DNA of 64,000 bases from Mycobacterium sp. URHB0044 (lineage in GTDB: Bacteria > Actinomycetota > Actinomycetes > Mycobacteriales > Mycobacteriaceae). Shown piece after piece: positions 24,749-33,023 of the stretch. The stretch covers positions 1 through 64,000 of the forward strand of contig NZ_JIAW01000009.1 of assembly GCF_000620625.1 (NCBI RefSeq), read 5' to 3'. The notes under the pieces were generated by a model. That model ran no database searches and was not told where the DNA came from. It saw only the letters and a list, made by a program, of their open reading frames with translations. The position numbers and the translations under genes are program-made. Position 1 is the first letter of the stretch, and every line of letters starts with the position of its first letter.

Positions 24749-25153
24749 TCACTCGTCGAAGCGGCGGCGGAACCTGTCTTCCATGCGGTTGGTGAACGAG
24801 CCGCCGGACCCCTTCGACTTCTTCTGGCGCGAGGCAGGAGAATCCGAGCCGGGAGCTTCCTTGCCGCCGGGCACCCGTGGCCCGGTGATGGCGTAGACCA
24901 CGCCGCCGAACATCACGACGAAACCGACGATGCTGACGATGAGGAACGCGTGGTTCACGTTTGCGTAGAACGGGACGCCCGACACCAACAGCGCCAGGCC
25001 GATGACGAAGAGAACGCCGCCTTGCAGCCGGCGCCGAGCCGACGGAGCGCGCAGATTGCCGCCACGAACGCTGGACGCGAACTTGGGGTCCTCGGCATAG
25101 AGAGCGCTCTCGATCTGGTCGAGCATGCGCTGCTCATGATCGGAGAGTGGCAT
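24749..25153 (-). CDS. DUF3040 membrane protein (Rv2169c-like)
   Basis: A 134-aa protein from ATG 25151-25153 with GGGAGG upstream. It begins M-P-L-S-D-H-E-Q-R-M-L-D-Q-I-E, the DUF3040 signature. Two membrane segments lie near residues 47-64 and 70-90. The C-terminal tail is basic (R-Q-K-K-S-K-G, R-M-E-D-R-F-R-R-R-F-D-E). The family is actinobacterial and of unknown function. A single-gene transcript is likely, with its own terminator. Length agrees with the M. tuberculosis homologue as I remember it. Confidence 0.88.
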   Translation of the reverse strand: MPLSDHEQRMLDQIESALYAEDPKFASSVRGGNLRAPSARRRLQGGVLFVIGLALLVSGVPFYANVNHAFLIVSIVGFVVMFGGVVYAITGPRVPGGKEAPGSDSPASRQKKSKGSGGSFTNRMEDRFRRRFDE

Positions 25154-25336
25154 CCGTGCCTCCCTTTTGCCGCGGCCGTCACATCTGTTGAACATCAGGT
25201 ATGCCCGAATGTACGGGCGCCTAACGCCAATGATACGAGGTCGATCTGACCCGTACCACCTTGTTCAGTGCTCGATTGTACGGCGTTGACCACACTGACC
25301 GAGCCAGCACGCCAATGACGGAACCGGGACCGGATA

Positions 25337-25960
25337 ATGGCATCACTCCGCATTCCCCACCGCGAAGGACACCAAGGGTTGTCGACGTTTCTGATCGAGC
25401 TGTCGCAGGACGACATGGCGAAGCGCCTCGGCGACGCTCTGGGCGTCTACGTCGACGCGATGCGGTACCCCCGTGGGACCGAGGAACAGCGGGCGTCGAT
25501 GTGGCTGGAACACACCCGAAGACGGGGCTGGAAGGCGGTGGCTGCCGTCGAAGCGCCCGACGCGAGCGCCGACTTGGCGACCGCACCCATGGTCGGAATC
25601 GCCTACGGCTACTGCGGTGCACCCGACCAGTGGTGGCAGCAACAGGTGGTCACGGGCCTGCAGCGCGGCGGAAGCGACAGCTCGCACATCGCCGAGCTGA
25701 TGGGGAACTACTTCGAGCTCACCGAGCTGCACATTCAGCCAAGGGCGCAAGGCCGAGGACTGGGCGAAGCGCTCGCGCGACGCCTGCTCACCGGACGTCG
25801 GGAGTCACACGTACTGCTCTCCACACCGGAGATCAACGGCGAGTCCAATCGCGCGTGGCGGCTGTACCGCAGGCTCGGATTCACCGACGTGATCCGCGGC
25901 TACCACTTTGCGGGCGACCCGAGGCCGTTCGCCATTCTTGGCCGGTCACTGCCGCTTTAA
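25337..25960 (+). CDS. GNAT family N-acetyltransferase (Rv2170-like)
   Basis: A 207-aa protein. The GNAT acetyl-CoA loop is visible as Q-P-R-A-Q-G-R-G-L-G-E-A-L, preceded by the beta-strand E-L-T-E-L-H-I and followed by W-R-L-Y-R-R-L-G-F. It transfers an acetyl group to an amine; the M. tuberculosis homologue has been reported to acetylate isocitrate dehydrogenase. It is divergent from the DUF3040 gene (183-nt gap) and 26 nt upstream of lppM. Substrate here is inferred only. Confidence 0.85.
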   Translation: MASLRIPHREGHQGLSTFLIELSQDDMAKRLGDALGVYVDAMRYPRGTEEQRASMWLEHTRRRGWKAVAAVEAPDASADLATAPMVGIAYGYCGAPDQWWQQQVVTGLQRGGSDSSHIAELMGNYFELTELHIQPRAQGRGLGEALARRLLTGRRESHVLLSTPEINGESNRAWRLYRRLGFTDVIRGYHFAGDPRPFAILGRSLPL

Positions 25961-25986
25961 CGGTGCCGGTCTGGCACGATGACCGG

Positions 25987-26694
25987 GTGCCAGACCGCCG
26001 CAGCCGAACACGAGGCCGCACGCCACGCCGCAACCGGATGCTGGCGCTGTTCCTCTTGTTGCTGATCCTCCCGACGGCCGTCGGCTGCGTCCGGGTCCGG
26101 GCGTCGATCACGGTATCGCCGGACGACCGGGTGTCCGGCCAGATCATCGCGGCCGCCAAGGCGCATGACGACAGCGACAAGGGGCCGCAGCTCCTCAACA
26201 CGCTGCCGTTCAGCAACAAGGTGGCGGTCTCGGAGTACTCGCGCGACGACTACGTCGGCTCGCAAGCCGTCTTCTCCGACCTCACCTTCGCCGAACTGCC
26301 CCAGCTAGCGAACATGAACCGCGACGCGGCAGGCGTCGACATCTCGCTGCGCCGAGCCGGTGACCTGGTGATCCTCGAGGGACGTGCCGACCTGACGTCC
26401 CTGAACGACCCGGAAGCCGACGTGTCGCTGAGCGTGTCCTTCCCCGGCGAGGTGACCTCGACCAACGGCGACCAGATCGCCTCCGACGTCGTCGAATGGA
26501 AGCTTCGCCCCGGCGTCGTGAGCACCATGAGCGCGCAGGCCCGCTACACCGACCCGAGTGCCCGGTCCTTCACCGGAGCGGCACTCTGGCTGGGCTTCGC
26601 GGCGTTCCTGGTGGCAGGCATCGTCGCGGGCGTCGCCTGGGTCAGTAGGGACCGCAGCCCGGTGCCTGCCGATCCGCGCGGGTCGACGGGCTGA
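25987..26694 (+). CDS. lppM: LppM-like lipoprotein (DUF3153)
   Basis: A 235-aa protein from GTG 25987. The signal region is basic (R-R-S-R-T-R-G-R) then hydrophobic (L-A-L-F-L-L-L-L-I-L-P), with lipobox-like A-V-G-C. The mature domain begins V-R-V-R-A-S-I-T-V-S-P-D-D, and a C-terminal membrane helix (A-A-L-W-L-G-F-A-A-F-L-V-A-G) is followed by a short cytosolic tail. This anchored-at-both-ends layout matches mycobacterial LppM, linked in M. tuberculosis to phagocytosis and phagosome maturation. Follows the GNAT gene by 26 nt. Confidence 0.88.
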   Translation: MPDRRSRTRGRTPRRNRMLALFLLLLILPTAVGCVRVRASITVSPDDRVSGQIIAAAKAHDDSDKGPQLLNTLPFSNKVAVSEYSRDDYVGSQAVFSDLTFAELPQLANMNRDAAGVDISLRRAGDLVILEGRADLTSLNDPEADVSLSVSFPGEVTSTNGDQIASDVVEWKLRPGVVSTMSAQARYTDPSARSFTGAALWLGFAAFLVAGIVAGVAWVSRDRSPVPADPRGSTG

Positions 26695-26710
26695 CCCAGC
26701 TCACCCTGGG

Positions 26711-26741
26711 TTGCCTCGAACGGCCTGCCAGGCTCTACTCT
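26711..26741 (+). promoter_or_regulatory. Candidate promoter for idsA2-mptA
   Basis: TTGCCT at 26711-26716 is followed after 17 nt by TCTACT, or after 19 nt by TACTCT (26736-26741). Initiation near 26748 would exclude an ATG at 26744 and supports the GTG start at 26783 with AGGAAAGGGG in the leader. Confidence 0.4.
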
Positions 26742-26782
26742 GAATGCACTCCCGGGGTACAGGAAAGGGGCGCCCGCTGAGC

Positions 26783-27865
26783 GTGGATGCAGCGGCACCG
26801 TCGGCCGTCGAGCTGGCGGGCGCCGTCACCGATCAATTGCGGGACTATCTCCGCGAGCGCCGAAGCGCTTGCGCCTACATAGGCGCCGATTACGCGGAGC
26901 TCACCGCCGCGCTCGAGGAGTTCGTGCTGCGCGGAGGCAAGCGGCTTCGGCCGGCGTTCGCGTACTGGGGGTGGCGCGCCGTCTCCGGCGACGACACGGC
27001 GAGTCCCGACATCCTGCGCCTGTTCTCCGCACTGGAACTGCTGCACGCGTGCGCGCTGGTGCACGACGACGTCATCGACGCATCGGCGACGCGGCGCGGC
27101 CTGCCCACCGTGCACCGGTTGTTCGCCGACCGTCACCGGGACCGGAACTGGCTCGGGTCGCCCGAGCAGTTCGGCCTGTCCGCGGCGATCCTGCTCGGCG
27201 ATCTGTCGCTGGTGTGGGCCGACGACATCGTCGCCTCCGTCGATCTGCCGCTGGCCGCGCATCGCCGGGTGCAACGCGTCTGGGCGGACATTCGCACCGA
27301 GGTGCTCGGCGGGCAGTACCTCGACATCGCGGCCGAGGCCAGCGGCGCCGACACGGTGGCATCGGCGATGACCGTGAACACCTACAAGACCGCGTCGTAC
27401 ACGATCTCCCGACCGCTGCAGCTCGGCGCGGCCGCCGCGGCGGACCGTCCCGACGTGCAGGCGACGTTCCACGAACTCGGCACCGACCTCGGGGTGGCGT
27501 TCCAGCTGCGCGACGACGTCCTCGGGGTGTTCGGCGATCCCGCCGTGACCGGCAAGCCCTCCGGCGACGATCTGCGGTCGGGCAAGCGCACGGTGCTGCT
27601 CGCCGAGGCCATCGAACGTGCCGAGAAGAGCGATCCGGTAGCCGCGAAGCTGCTGCGCATCTCGGTCGGCGCCGAGTTGACCGACCAGCAGGTCCGCGAG
27701 CTGTGCCTGGTCATCGAGTCCGTCGGCGCGCTGGCTGCGGTGGAGGACCACATCGACCTGCTCACCCGTCGCGCGCTCGACGTGCTGAACGCGGCACCGA
27801 TCGACGTGCACGCCAAGGCCGGCCTTGCCGAGCTCGCCAGACGGGCATCCAACCGGTCCGCCTGA
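26783..27865 (+). CDS. idsA2: IdsA2-like polyprenyl diphosphate synthase
   Basis: A 360-aa protein from GTG 26783. The first Asp-rich motif is H-D-D-V-I-D-A-S-A-T-R-R-G, a standard DDxxD with the RRG that follows; G-G-K-R-L-R-P lies upstream. The second is F-Q-L-R-D-D-V-L-G, with Gly in place of the last Asp, as is usual in the actinobacterial GGPP synthase group. It condenses IPP with allylic diphosphates, probably to C20. mptA starts 5 nt after the stop, so prenyl supply and mannosylation may be co-expressed. Rv2172c, which lies between lppM and idsA2 in M. tuberculosis, is not present. Confidence 0.92.
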   Translation: MDAAAPSAVELAGAVTDQLRDYLRERRSACAYIGADYAELTAALEEFVLRGGKRLRPAFAYWGWRAVSGDDTASPDILRLFSALELLHACALVHDDVIDASATRRGLPTVHRLFADRHRDRNWLGSPEQFGLSAAILLGDLSLVWADDIVASVDLPLAAHRRVQRVWADIRTEVLGGQYLDIAAEASGADTVASAMTVNTYKTASYTISRPLQLGAAAAADRPDVQATFHELGTDLGVAFQLRDDVLGVFGDPAVTGKPSGDDLRSGKRTVLLAEAIERAEKSDPVAAKLLRISVGAELTDQQVRELCLVIESVGALAAVEDHIDLLTRRALDVLNAAPIDVHAKAGLAELARRASNRSA

Positions 27866-27870
27866 GGAGC

Positions 27871-29406
27871 ATGACTACCCCGACGTCGATGCGAGACCCG
27901 AGAACCGGGTTGGCATCCGGTATTTCGCGGCTGATGGCGTTCGCGACGTCTCCGGAGGCCCGTCCCGCCCTGCTCGGATTCCTTGGGGCCGTGCTGATTA
28001 CGCTCGGTGGTCTCGGCGCGGGCAGCACGCGGCTGCACGACCCGCTACTGGAGTCGCTGCACCTGTCCTGGATGCGCTTCGGCCACGGCCTAGTGGTGTC
28101 GTCGGTACTGCTGTGGGGCGGTGTCGCGCTGATGCTGGTGTCGTGGCTGTGGCTGGGGCGGCGGGTGGTGGATGGAAGCGCCACCGAGTACACGATGATC
28201 GCGACGACGGGGTTCTGGCTAGCGCCGCTGCTGCTTTCGGTTCCGGTGTTCAGCCGCGACACCTACTCCTACCTGGCGCAGGGCGCCCTGCTGCGTGACG
28301 GGCTCGACCCGTACGTCGTTGGCCCGATCGACAATCCGAACTCGTTGCTGGACAACGTGAGTCCGATCTGGACCACGACCACCGCACCATATGGCCCGGC
28401 GTTCATCCTGGTCGCCAAGTTCGTCACGTTGGTGGTCGGCAACGACGTGGTCGCCGGGACGATGCTGCTTCGGCTGTGCATGTTGCCCGGCCTGGTGATG
28501 CTGATCTGGGCCGCCCCACGGGTTGCGCGTCACGTCGGCGCCAATGGCGCTGCCGCACTGTGGATCTGCGTCCTCAACCCGCTGGTGATCATCCATCTGA
28601 TGGGCGGCGTGCACAACGAGATGCTCATGGTCGGGTTGATGATGGCGTCCATCGCGCTGACCTTCGCGGGCCGTCCCGTGTGGGGCGTCAGCCTGATCGC
28701 GATCGCCGTCGCGGTGAAGGCAACCGCAGGCATCGCCCTGCCGTTCATGGTGTGGGTGTGGATGCACCGGCTGCGGCAGCGCCGGAAGCTCGCCGCGGTT
28801 CCCGCGTTCGCGACGGCAACGGCCGCTTCGGTCGTCATCTTCGGCGTGGTGTTCGCCGTGCTGTCGTGGCTGGCGGGCGTCGGCCTCGGTTGGCTGACCG
28901 CACTCGCCGGTTCGGTCAAGATCGTCAACTGGTTGACCCTGCCCACGGCCGTGGCGAACCTGACCAACGCCATCGGCGGCCTGTTCCTGCCGGTGAACTT
29001 CTACGCCGTGCTCGACGTCACCCGCATCATCGGCATCGCCATCATCGCGATCTCACTCCCCTTGCTGTGGTGGCGGTTTCGCCACGACGACCGCGAGGCG
29101 CTCACCGGCATCGCCCTTGCGATGCTGATCGTGGTGCTGTTCGTGCCCGCGGCGCTGCCCTGGTACTACACCTGGCCCCTTGCCGTGGTGTCCGCGCTGG
29201 CGCAGAGCCGCTCCGCGATCGCGCTGATCGCCGGGTTCTCGACGTGGATCATGGTCATCTTCAAGCCCGACGGGTCACACGGCATGTACTCGTGGCTACA
29301 CGTGTTGCTGGCCGCCAGTTGCGCTGCGGTGGCGTGGTATTCGCTCGCCAAGGCGCGCGAGGCGCCCGAGCACCCAGAGGATCAGCCCGCGGTCAGTACG
29401 CCATAG
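27871..29406 (+). CDS. mptA: MptA, alpha-1,6-mannosyltransferase of lipomannan core
   Basis: A 511-aa integral membrane protein with about 12-13 helices. GT-C features are visible: an acidic pair in the first extracytoplasmic loop (S-R-D-T-Y-S-Y-L-A-Q-G) and G-G-V-H-N-E-M-L-M. In mycobacteria MptA (Rv2174) elongates the alpha-1,6 mannan backbone of lipomannan and lipoarabinomannan using decaprenyl-phospho-mannose on the periplasmic side. Start codon 5 nt after idsA2. The last 14 nt overlap the convergent Rv2175c-like gene. Confidence 0.93.
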   Translation: MTTPTSMRDPRTGLASGISRLMAFATSPEARPALLGFLGAVLITLGGLGAGSTRLHDPLLESLHLSWMRFGHGLVVSSVLLWGGVALMLVSWLWLGRRVVDGSATEYTMIATTGFWLAPLLLSVPVFSRDTYSYLAQGALLRDGLDPYVVGPIDNPNSLLDNVSPIWTTTTAPYGPAFILVAKFVTLVVGNDVVAGTMLLRLCMLPGLVMLIWAAPRVARHVGANGAAALWICVLNPLVIIHLMGGVHNEMLMVGLMMASIALTFAGRPVWGVSLIAIAVAVKATAGIALPFMVWVWMHRLRQRRKLAAVPAFATATAASVVIFGVVFAVLSWLAGVGLGWLTALAGSVKIVNWLTLPTAVANLTNAIGGLFLPVNFYAVLDVTRIIGIAIIAISLPLLWWRFRHDDREALTGIALAMLIVVLFVPAALPWYYTWPLAVVSALAQSRSAIALIAGFSTWIMVIFKPDGSHGMYSWLHVLLAASCAAVAWYSLAKAREAPEHPEDQPAVSTP

Positions 29407-29797
29407 CCTGTGCGCGACGCACTACCTCGCGTGCCTGATGGCTACCCAGCGCGTCGACGGGACGCGCGTTGGGCTGCGGTTCGGTTGCCCCGTCGCGCTG
29501 GATCGACAGCGACGGATCCGGGGTGAACAGCCAACGCAGGATCTCGGTCGTGCCGTACCCGCCATCGTGCAGCACCACCAGCAGCCCGGGCAGGGGCTTG
29601 AGCACGCGTCCCGAATCGTCGAAGAAGGCCTTGGGCACCACGATGATGCCGTCGCGGCGTATCGCGATCAGATGTCGTTCACGCAGGTGCTGATGCACCT
29701 TGGTGACGGGGATGCCCAGCAGGGACGCCACTGCCGGAAGGTCGTAGACGGCTTCGTCGGGATCGAGAACGTCCTCGGCAGCCGGAATGTTGCTCAC
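29393..29797 (-). CDS. Rv2175c-like winged-helix DNA-binding protein
   Basis: A 134-aa protein with a GTG start. It has an N-terminal helix-turn-helix (Y-D-L-P-A-V-A-S-L-L-G-I-P-V-T-K-V-H-Q-H-L) and a recognition region R-R-D-G-I-I-V-V-P-K-A-F-F. In M. tuberculosis Rv2175c is a DNA-binding protein phosphorylated by PknL, which inhibits binding. The same pairing is kept here: pknL diverges from it across only 23 nt. Its 3' end overlaps mptA by 14 nt. Confidence 0.9.
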   Translation of the reverse strand: MSNIPAAEDVLDPDEAVYDLPAVASLLGIPVTKVHQHLRERHLIAIRRDGIIVVPKAFFDDSGRVLKPLPGLLVVLHDGGYGTTEILRWLFTPDPSLSIQRDGATEPQPNARPVDALGSHQAREVVRRAQAMAY

Positions 29798-29808
29798 GCG
29801 TCCGAGTC

Positions 29809-29814
29809 TAAGAT
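29809..29814 (+). promoter_or_regulatory. -10 element for leaderless pknL
   Basis: TAAGAT (TANNNT form) ends 6 nt before the pknL GTG and no Shine-Dalgarno is present, the arrangement of a leaderless mycobacterial transcript whose 5' end is the start codon. Confidence 0.55.
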
Positions 29815-29820
29815 GCGAGC

Positions 29821-31053
29821 GTGTCGACCAGCCAGCGATCGGACCCGCTCATCGGGGCGGTTCTCGACGGTCGCTACCGGGTGGACGGGATGATCGCGAC
29901 CGGCGGCATGTCCACCGTGTACCGCGGGCTCGACGTCCGGCTGGACCGGCCGGTCGCACTCAAGGTGATGGATTCCCGCTACGCCAACGACCAACAGTTC
30001 CTGACACGGTTCCAGCGCGAGGCCCGCGCCGTCGCCCGGCTCAAGGATCCCGGGCTGGTTTCGGTGTATGACCAGGGCTTCGACGCCCAGCACCCGTTCC
30101 TAGTGATGGAACTCGTCGAGGGCGGCACGCTGCGCGAGCTGCTGCACGAACGAGGCCCGATGCCTCCCCACGCCGTCGCCGCCGTGCTGGCGCCGGTGCT
30201 GAGCGGCCTGGCGGTGGCCCACCGCGCCGGCCTGGTGCACCGCGACGTGAAGCCCGAGAACGTGTTGATCTCCGATGACGGAGACGTCAAGATCGCCGAC
30301 TTCGGTCTGGTCCGCGCGATCGCCGAGGCGAAGATCACGTCGACCAGCGTCATCCTTGGTACCGCCGCCTACCTTTCACCCGAGCAGGTGGGCACCGGCG
30401 ACGCGGGCCCGCGCAGCGACGTCTATGCGGTCGGAGTGCTGGCCTACGAACTCCTCACGGGCGACACGCCGTTCAAGGGCGACACCGCATTGTCGGTGGC
30501 ATACCAGCGGATGGACAACGACGTGCCTCCGCCGAGCGCCGCGATCGCGGGCATTCCAGCGCAATTCGACGAATTGGTGTTGTGCGCGACGGCGCGCAAC
30601 CCGGCCGACCGGTACGCCGACGCGCAGGACATGGGCACCGAACTGGCCGCGATCGCCGAGGAACTCGGGCTGCCGCCCTTCCGGGTGCCCGCGCCACGCA
30701 ACTCGGCGCTGCACGCCTCGGCCACCGCTCAACACGCCCCGGCGCCCACCGAAAGAAACACCGAACGAACCACCGAGGCCACGACCTCGAGAACCACGAC
30801 CTCGAGAACCACGACATCGAGGACCGCCACCGTTCGCCCGCCGCAGCAGCACACTCGCGAATTCACCCGCGGCCCAGACGATTGGCCGTCGGACCCGGAC
30901 CGGTTCGCAGGCATCGAGATCGATGAGTTCGAGTGGGCCAGGCAGCGCGCCAAGCGGATGTCGCTGTTCTGGATCGTGGCGATCCTGACCCTGGCCGGCC
31001 TCGTCGCCGCAGGCGCGTGGACGCTGGGCAGCAACTTGCAGGGACTGCTGTAG
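29821..31053 (+). CDS. pknL: PknL, transmembrane Ser/Thr protein kinase
   Basis: A 410-aa protein with GTG start. The kinase domain covers about residues 15-285: glycine loop A-T-G-G-M-S-T-V-Y, Lys48 in A-L-K-V-M, H-R-D142-V-K-P-E-N, D160-F-G and S-P-E-Q-V. A Thr/Arg-rich juxtamembrane linker of about 90 residues contains three T-T-S-R type repeats. One membrane helix lies near 380-402, with almost no extracellular domain (L-G-S-N-L-Q-G-L-L). Known to phosphorylate Rv2175c, whose homologue is adjacent. Stops 1 nt before the convergent aroG. Confidence 0.96.
   Translation: MSTSQRSDPLIGAVLDGRYRVDGMIATGGMSTVYRGLDVRLDRPVALKVMDSRYANDQQFLTRFQREARAVARLKDPGLVSVYDQGFDAQHPFLVMELVEGGTLRELLHERGPMPPHAVAAVLAPVLSGLAVAHRAGLVHRDVKPENVLISDDGDVKIADFGLVRAIAEAKITSTSVILGTAAYLSPEQVGTGDAGPRSDVYAVGVLAYELLTGDTPFKGDTALSVAYQRMDNDVPPPSAAIAGIPAQFDELVLCATARNPADRYADAQDMGTELAAIAEELGLPPFRVPAPRNSALHASATAQHAPAPTERNTERTTEATTSRTTTSRTTTSRTATVRPPQQHTREFTRGPDDWPSDPDRFAGIEIDEFEWARQRAKRMSLFWIVAILTLAGLVAAGAWTLGSNLQGLL
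30781..30825 (+). repeat. 15-bp tandem repeat in the pknL juxtamembrane linker
   Basis: ACGACCTCGAGAACC occurs twice exactly and once as ACGACATCGAGGACC, in register with codons. Each unit encodes T-T-S-R-T, adding Thr/Ser and Arg residues to the linker between kinase domain and membrane. Confidence 0.8.
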
Positions 31054-31054
31054 G

Positions 31055-32443
31055 TCAGTCCCGCAACATCTCGGCGACCAGGAACGCCAGCTCCAAGCTC
31101 TGCTGGGTGTTCAGTCGCGGGTCGCAGGCGGTCTCGTAGCGGCCCGCCAGGTCGGAATCCGAGATGTCCTGTGCCCCACCAAGACACTCGGTGACGTTCT
31201 CACCGGTGATCTCGACGTGGATGCCGCCGGGGTGGGTGCCCAGCGAGCGGTGCACCTCGAAGAAGCCCTGCACCTCGTCGACGATCCTGTCGAAGTGCCG
31301 CGTCTTGTAGCCGGTGGACGACTCGTGCGTGTTGCCGTGCATCGGGTCGCACTGCCAGATCACCTGATGACCGGACGCCTGGACCTTCTCGATGATCGGG
31401 GGCAGCACGTCGCGCACCTTGCCGTTGCCCATCCGGCTGACCAGGGTCAGACGCCCAGGCACGTTGTGCGGGTCGAGCCGTTCGACGTACTCCACGGCCA
31501 ACTCGGGTGAGGTGGTCGGGCCGATCTTGACGCCGATCGGGTTGGCGATCACCTCGGCGAAAGCCACGTGGGCACCGTCGAGTTGACGGGTGCGCTCGCC
31601 GATCCAGACGTAGTGCGCCGACAGGTCGTAGAGCTTCGGTTCGCCCTCTGCCTCCACATCCATCCGCAGCATGGCGCGCTCGTAGTCGAGAACCAGCGCC
31701 TCGTGGCTGGCGTAGATCTCGGCGGTCTGCAGGTTGCGGTCGTCGACGCCGCAGGCGCTCATGAAGCGCAGCCCGCGATCGATCTCGCCGGCAAGCGCCT
31801 CGTAGCGCGCGCCCGCTGGCGAGGTGCGCACGAACTCCCGGTTCCAGTCGTGCACCTTCTGCAGCGACGCCATACCCGACGAGGTCAGAGCACGCACCAG
31901 GTTCATCGCCGCGCTGGCGTTGGCATAGGCGCGTACCAACCGGGACGGATCGTGTTCGCGCACCGCGGCATCCGGGGCGAAGCCGTTGACCATGTCGCCG
32001 CGGTAGGACCGCAGGCCCAGCGCATCGAGGTCCGCCGAGCGCGGTTTGGCGTACTGCCCGGCGATGCGGGCCACCTTCACCACGGGCACGCTGGCGCCGT
32101 AGGTCAGCACGACGGCCATCTGCAGCAGCGTGCGGATGTTGGCGCGGATGTGCGGTTCGGTGTTGTCGACGAAGGTCTCGGCGCAGTCACCGCCCTGCAG
32201 CAGGAATGCCTCGCCCCGCGCGACGTCGGCGAGCTGGGCCTTGAGCCGCTCGATCTCCGACGGCACGGTGACCGGCGGAACGCTCTCCAGCACGGTGCGC
32301 ATCGCCTTGGCTTGGTCGGCCGGCCAGCTGGGCTGCTGCGCAGCTGGCTTGGCCAGCGCAGCGTCGAGCCTCATCCGCAGACCCTCGGGCAGCGGGGGCA
32401 GCGACGGGAGCTGGTCGATGGGTACGTCGACGGTCCAGTTCAC
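31055..32443 (-). CDS. aroG: AroG, type II DAHP synthase
   Basis: A 462-aa protein. Type II (plant-like) DAHP synthase landmarks include Q-G-G-D-C-A-E-T-F, the V-K-V-A-R-I-A-G-Q-Y-A-K-P-R-S region, and W-Q-C-D-P-M-H-G-N-T. It condenses phosphoenolpyruvate and erythrose 4-phosphate in the first step of the shikimate pathway. The N-terminal extension (D-V-P-I-D-Q-L-P) is that used in mycobacteria for allosteric control and chorismate mutase binding. Convergent with pknL; the RNase AS-like gene lies upstream with a 52-nt gap. Confidence 0.97.
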   Translation of the reverse strand: MNWTVDVPIDQLPSLPPLPEGLRMRLDAALAKPAAQQPSWPADQAKAMRTVLESVPPVTVPSEIERLKAQLADVARGEAFLLQGGDCAETFVDNTEPHIRANIRTLLQMAVVLTYGASVPVVKVARIAGQYAKPRSADLDALGLRSYRGDMVNGFAPDAAVREHDPSRLVRAYANASAAMNLVRALTSSGMASLQKVHDWNREFVRTSPAGARYEALAGEIDRGLRFMSACGVDDRNLQTAEIYASHEALVLDYERAMLRMDVEAEGEPKLYDLSAHYVWIGERTRQLDGAHVAFAEVIANPIGVKIGPTTSPELAVEYVERLDPHNVPGRLTLVSRMGNGKVRDVLPPIIEKVQASGHQVIWQCDPMHGNTHESSTGYKTRHFDRIVDEVQGFFEVHRSLGTHPGGIHVEITGENVTECLGGAQDISDSDLAGRYETACDPRLNTQQSLELAFLVAEMLRD

Positions 32444-32495
32444 CCGTCTATGGTAACTGGGCGAGACGACCGGTTTTACCAGGCATAGCCGCAGT

Positions 32496-33020
32496 TCAGG
32501 CGCGTGCGGCCCAGGCCCCGTCGTCGCCGTGTTCGTCGTGGCGGCCCTCCGTCATCAACTGAAACCGGCGCAGATTGTGCTGGGCGTCGACGAGCGCGTC
32601 GTGCGCATCGCGCGGCCGCGGCGGCATCCGTGGGGAGCCCCGCTCCTCCCAGAACTGGCGCAGTTCCCTGGTGAACCGCGGTATCGCAGGCGGCAGGTCG
32701 GTCATCGGGCCCCACAGCTGGCACAGCACCACATGGTCGTATGCGCCCACCCAGGCCCACAACTCGATCGGCTCGTCACCGTCGATGTCGAAGAAGTCCT
32801 CGAGGTCGGCGCGGATCTGCCGCCGAGACCGCCACAGTCGCGACGACGGCGACGGCAGCTTCGGCAGGACGTGCCTGCGCACCCACTGGCCCGCCCGCTC
32901 CGGATCGAATTCGGTTGAGATGGCGTAGTATTCGCGGCCGTCCTCGGCCGCGACGCCGATGGAGATCAGCTCGATCGTCCGCCCGTTGTCGATGAATTCG
33001 GTGTCGTAGAAGTAGCGCAC
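32496..33020 (-). CDS. 3'-5' exoribonuclease, RNase AS-like (Rv2179c homologue)
   Basis: A 174-aa protein with GTG start. DEDD exonuclease residues are visible: Asp6 and Glu8 in Y-D-T-E-F, a later Asp in G-A-Y-D-H-V and the C-terminal D-A-H-D-A-L-V-D-A. The M. tuberculosis homologue has been described as a poly(A)-preferring RNase with an RNase T-like fold. Probably acts on RNA tails in the cytosol. Lies 3 nt downstream of the membrane protein gene and is likely co-transcribed with it. Confidence 0.88.
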   Translation of the reverse strand: MRYFYDTEFIDNGRTIELISIGVAAEDGREYYAISTEFDPERAGQWVRRHVLPKLPSPSSRLWRSRRQIRADLEDFFDIDGDEPIELWAWVGAYDHVVLCQLWGPMTDLPPAIPRFTRELRQFWEERGSPRMPPRPRDAHDALVDAQHNLRRFQLMTEGRHDEHGDDGAWAARA

Positions 33021-33023
33021 GTC

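Noticed and set aside
26744..26782. ATG at 26744 as the start of idsA2.
   Set aside because: No Shine-Dalgarno, the extra 13 residues are not like the family, and the likely -10 ends 2 nt before it.
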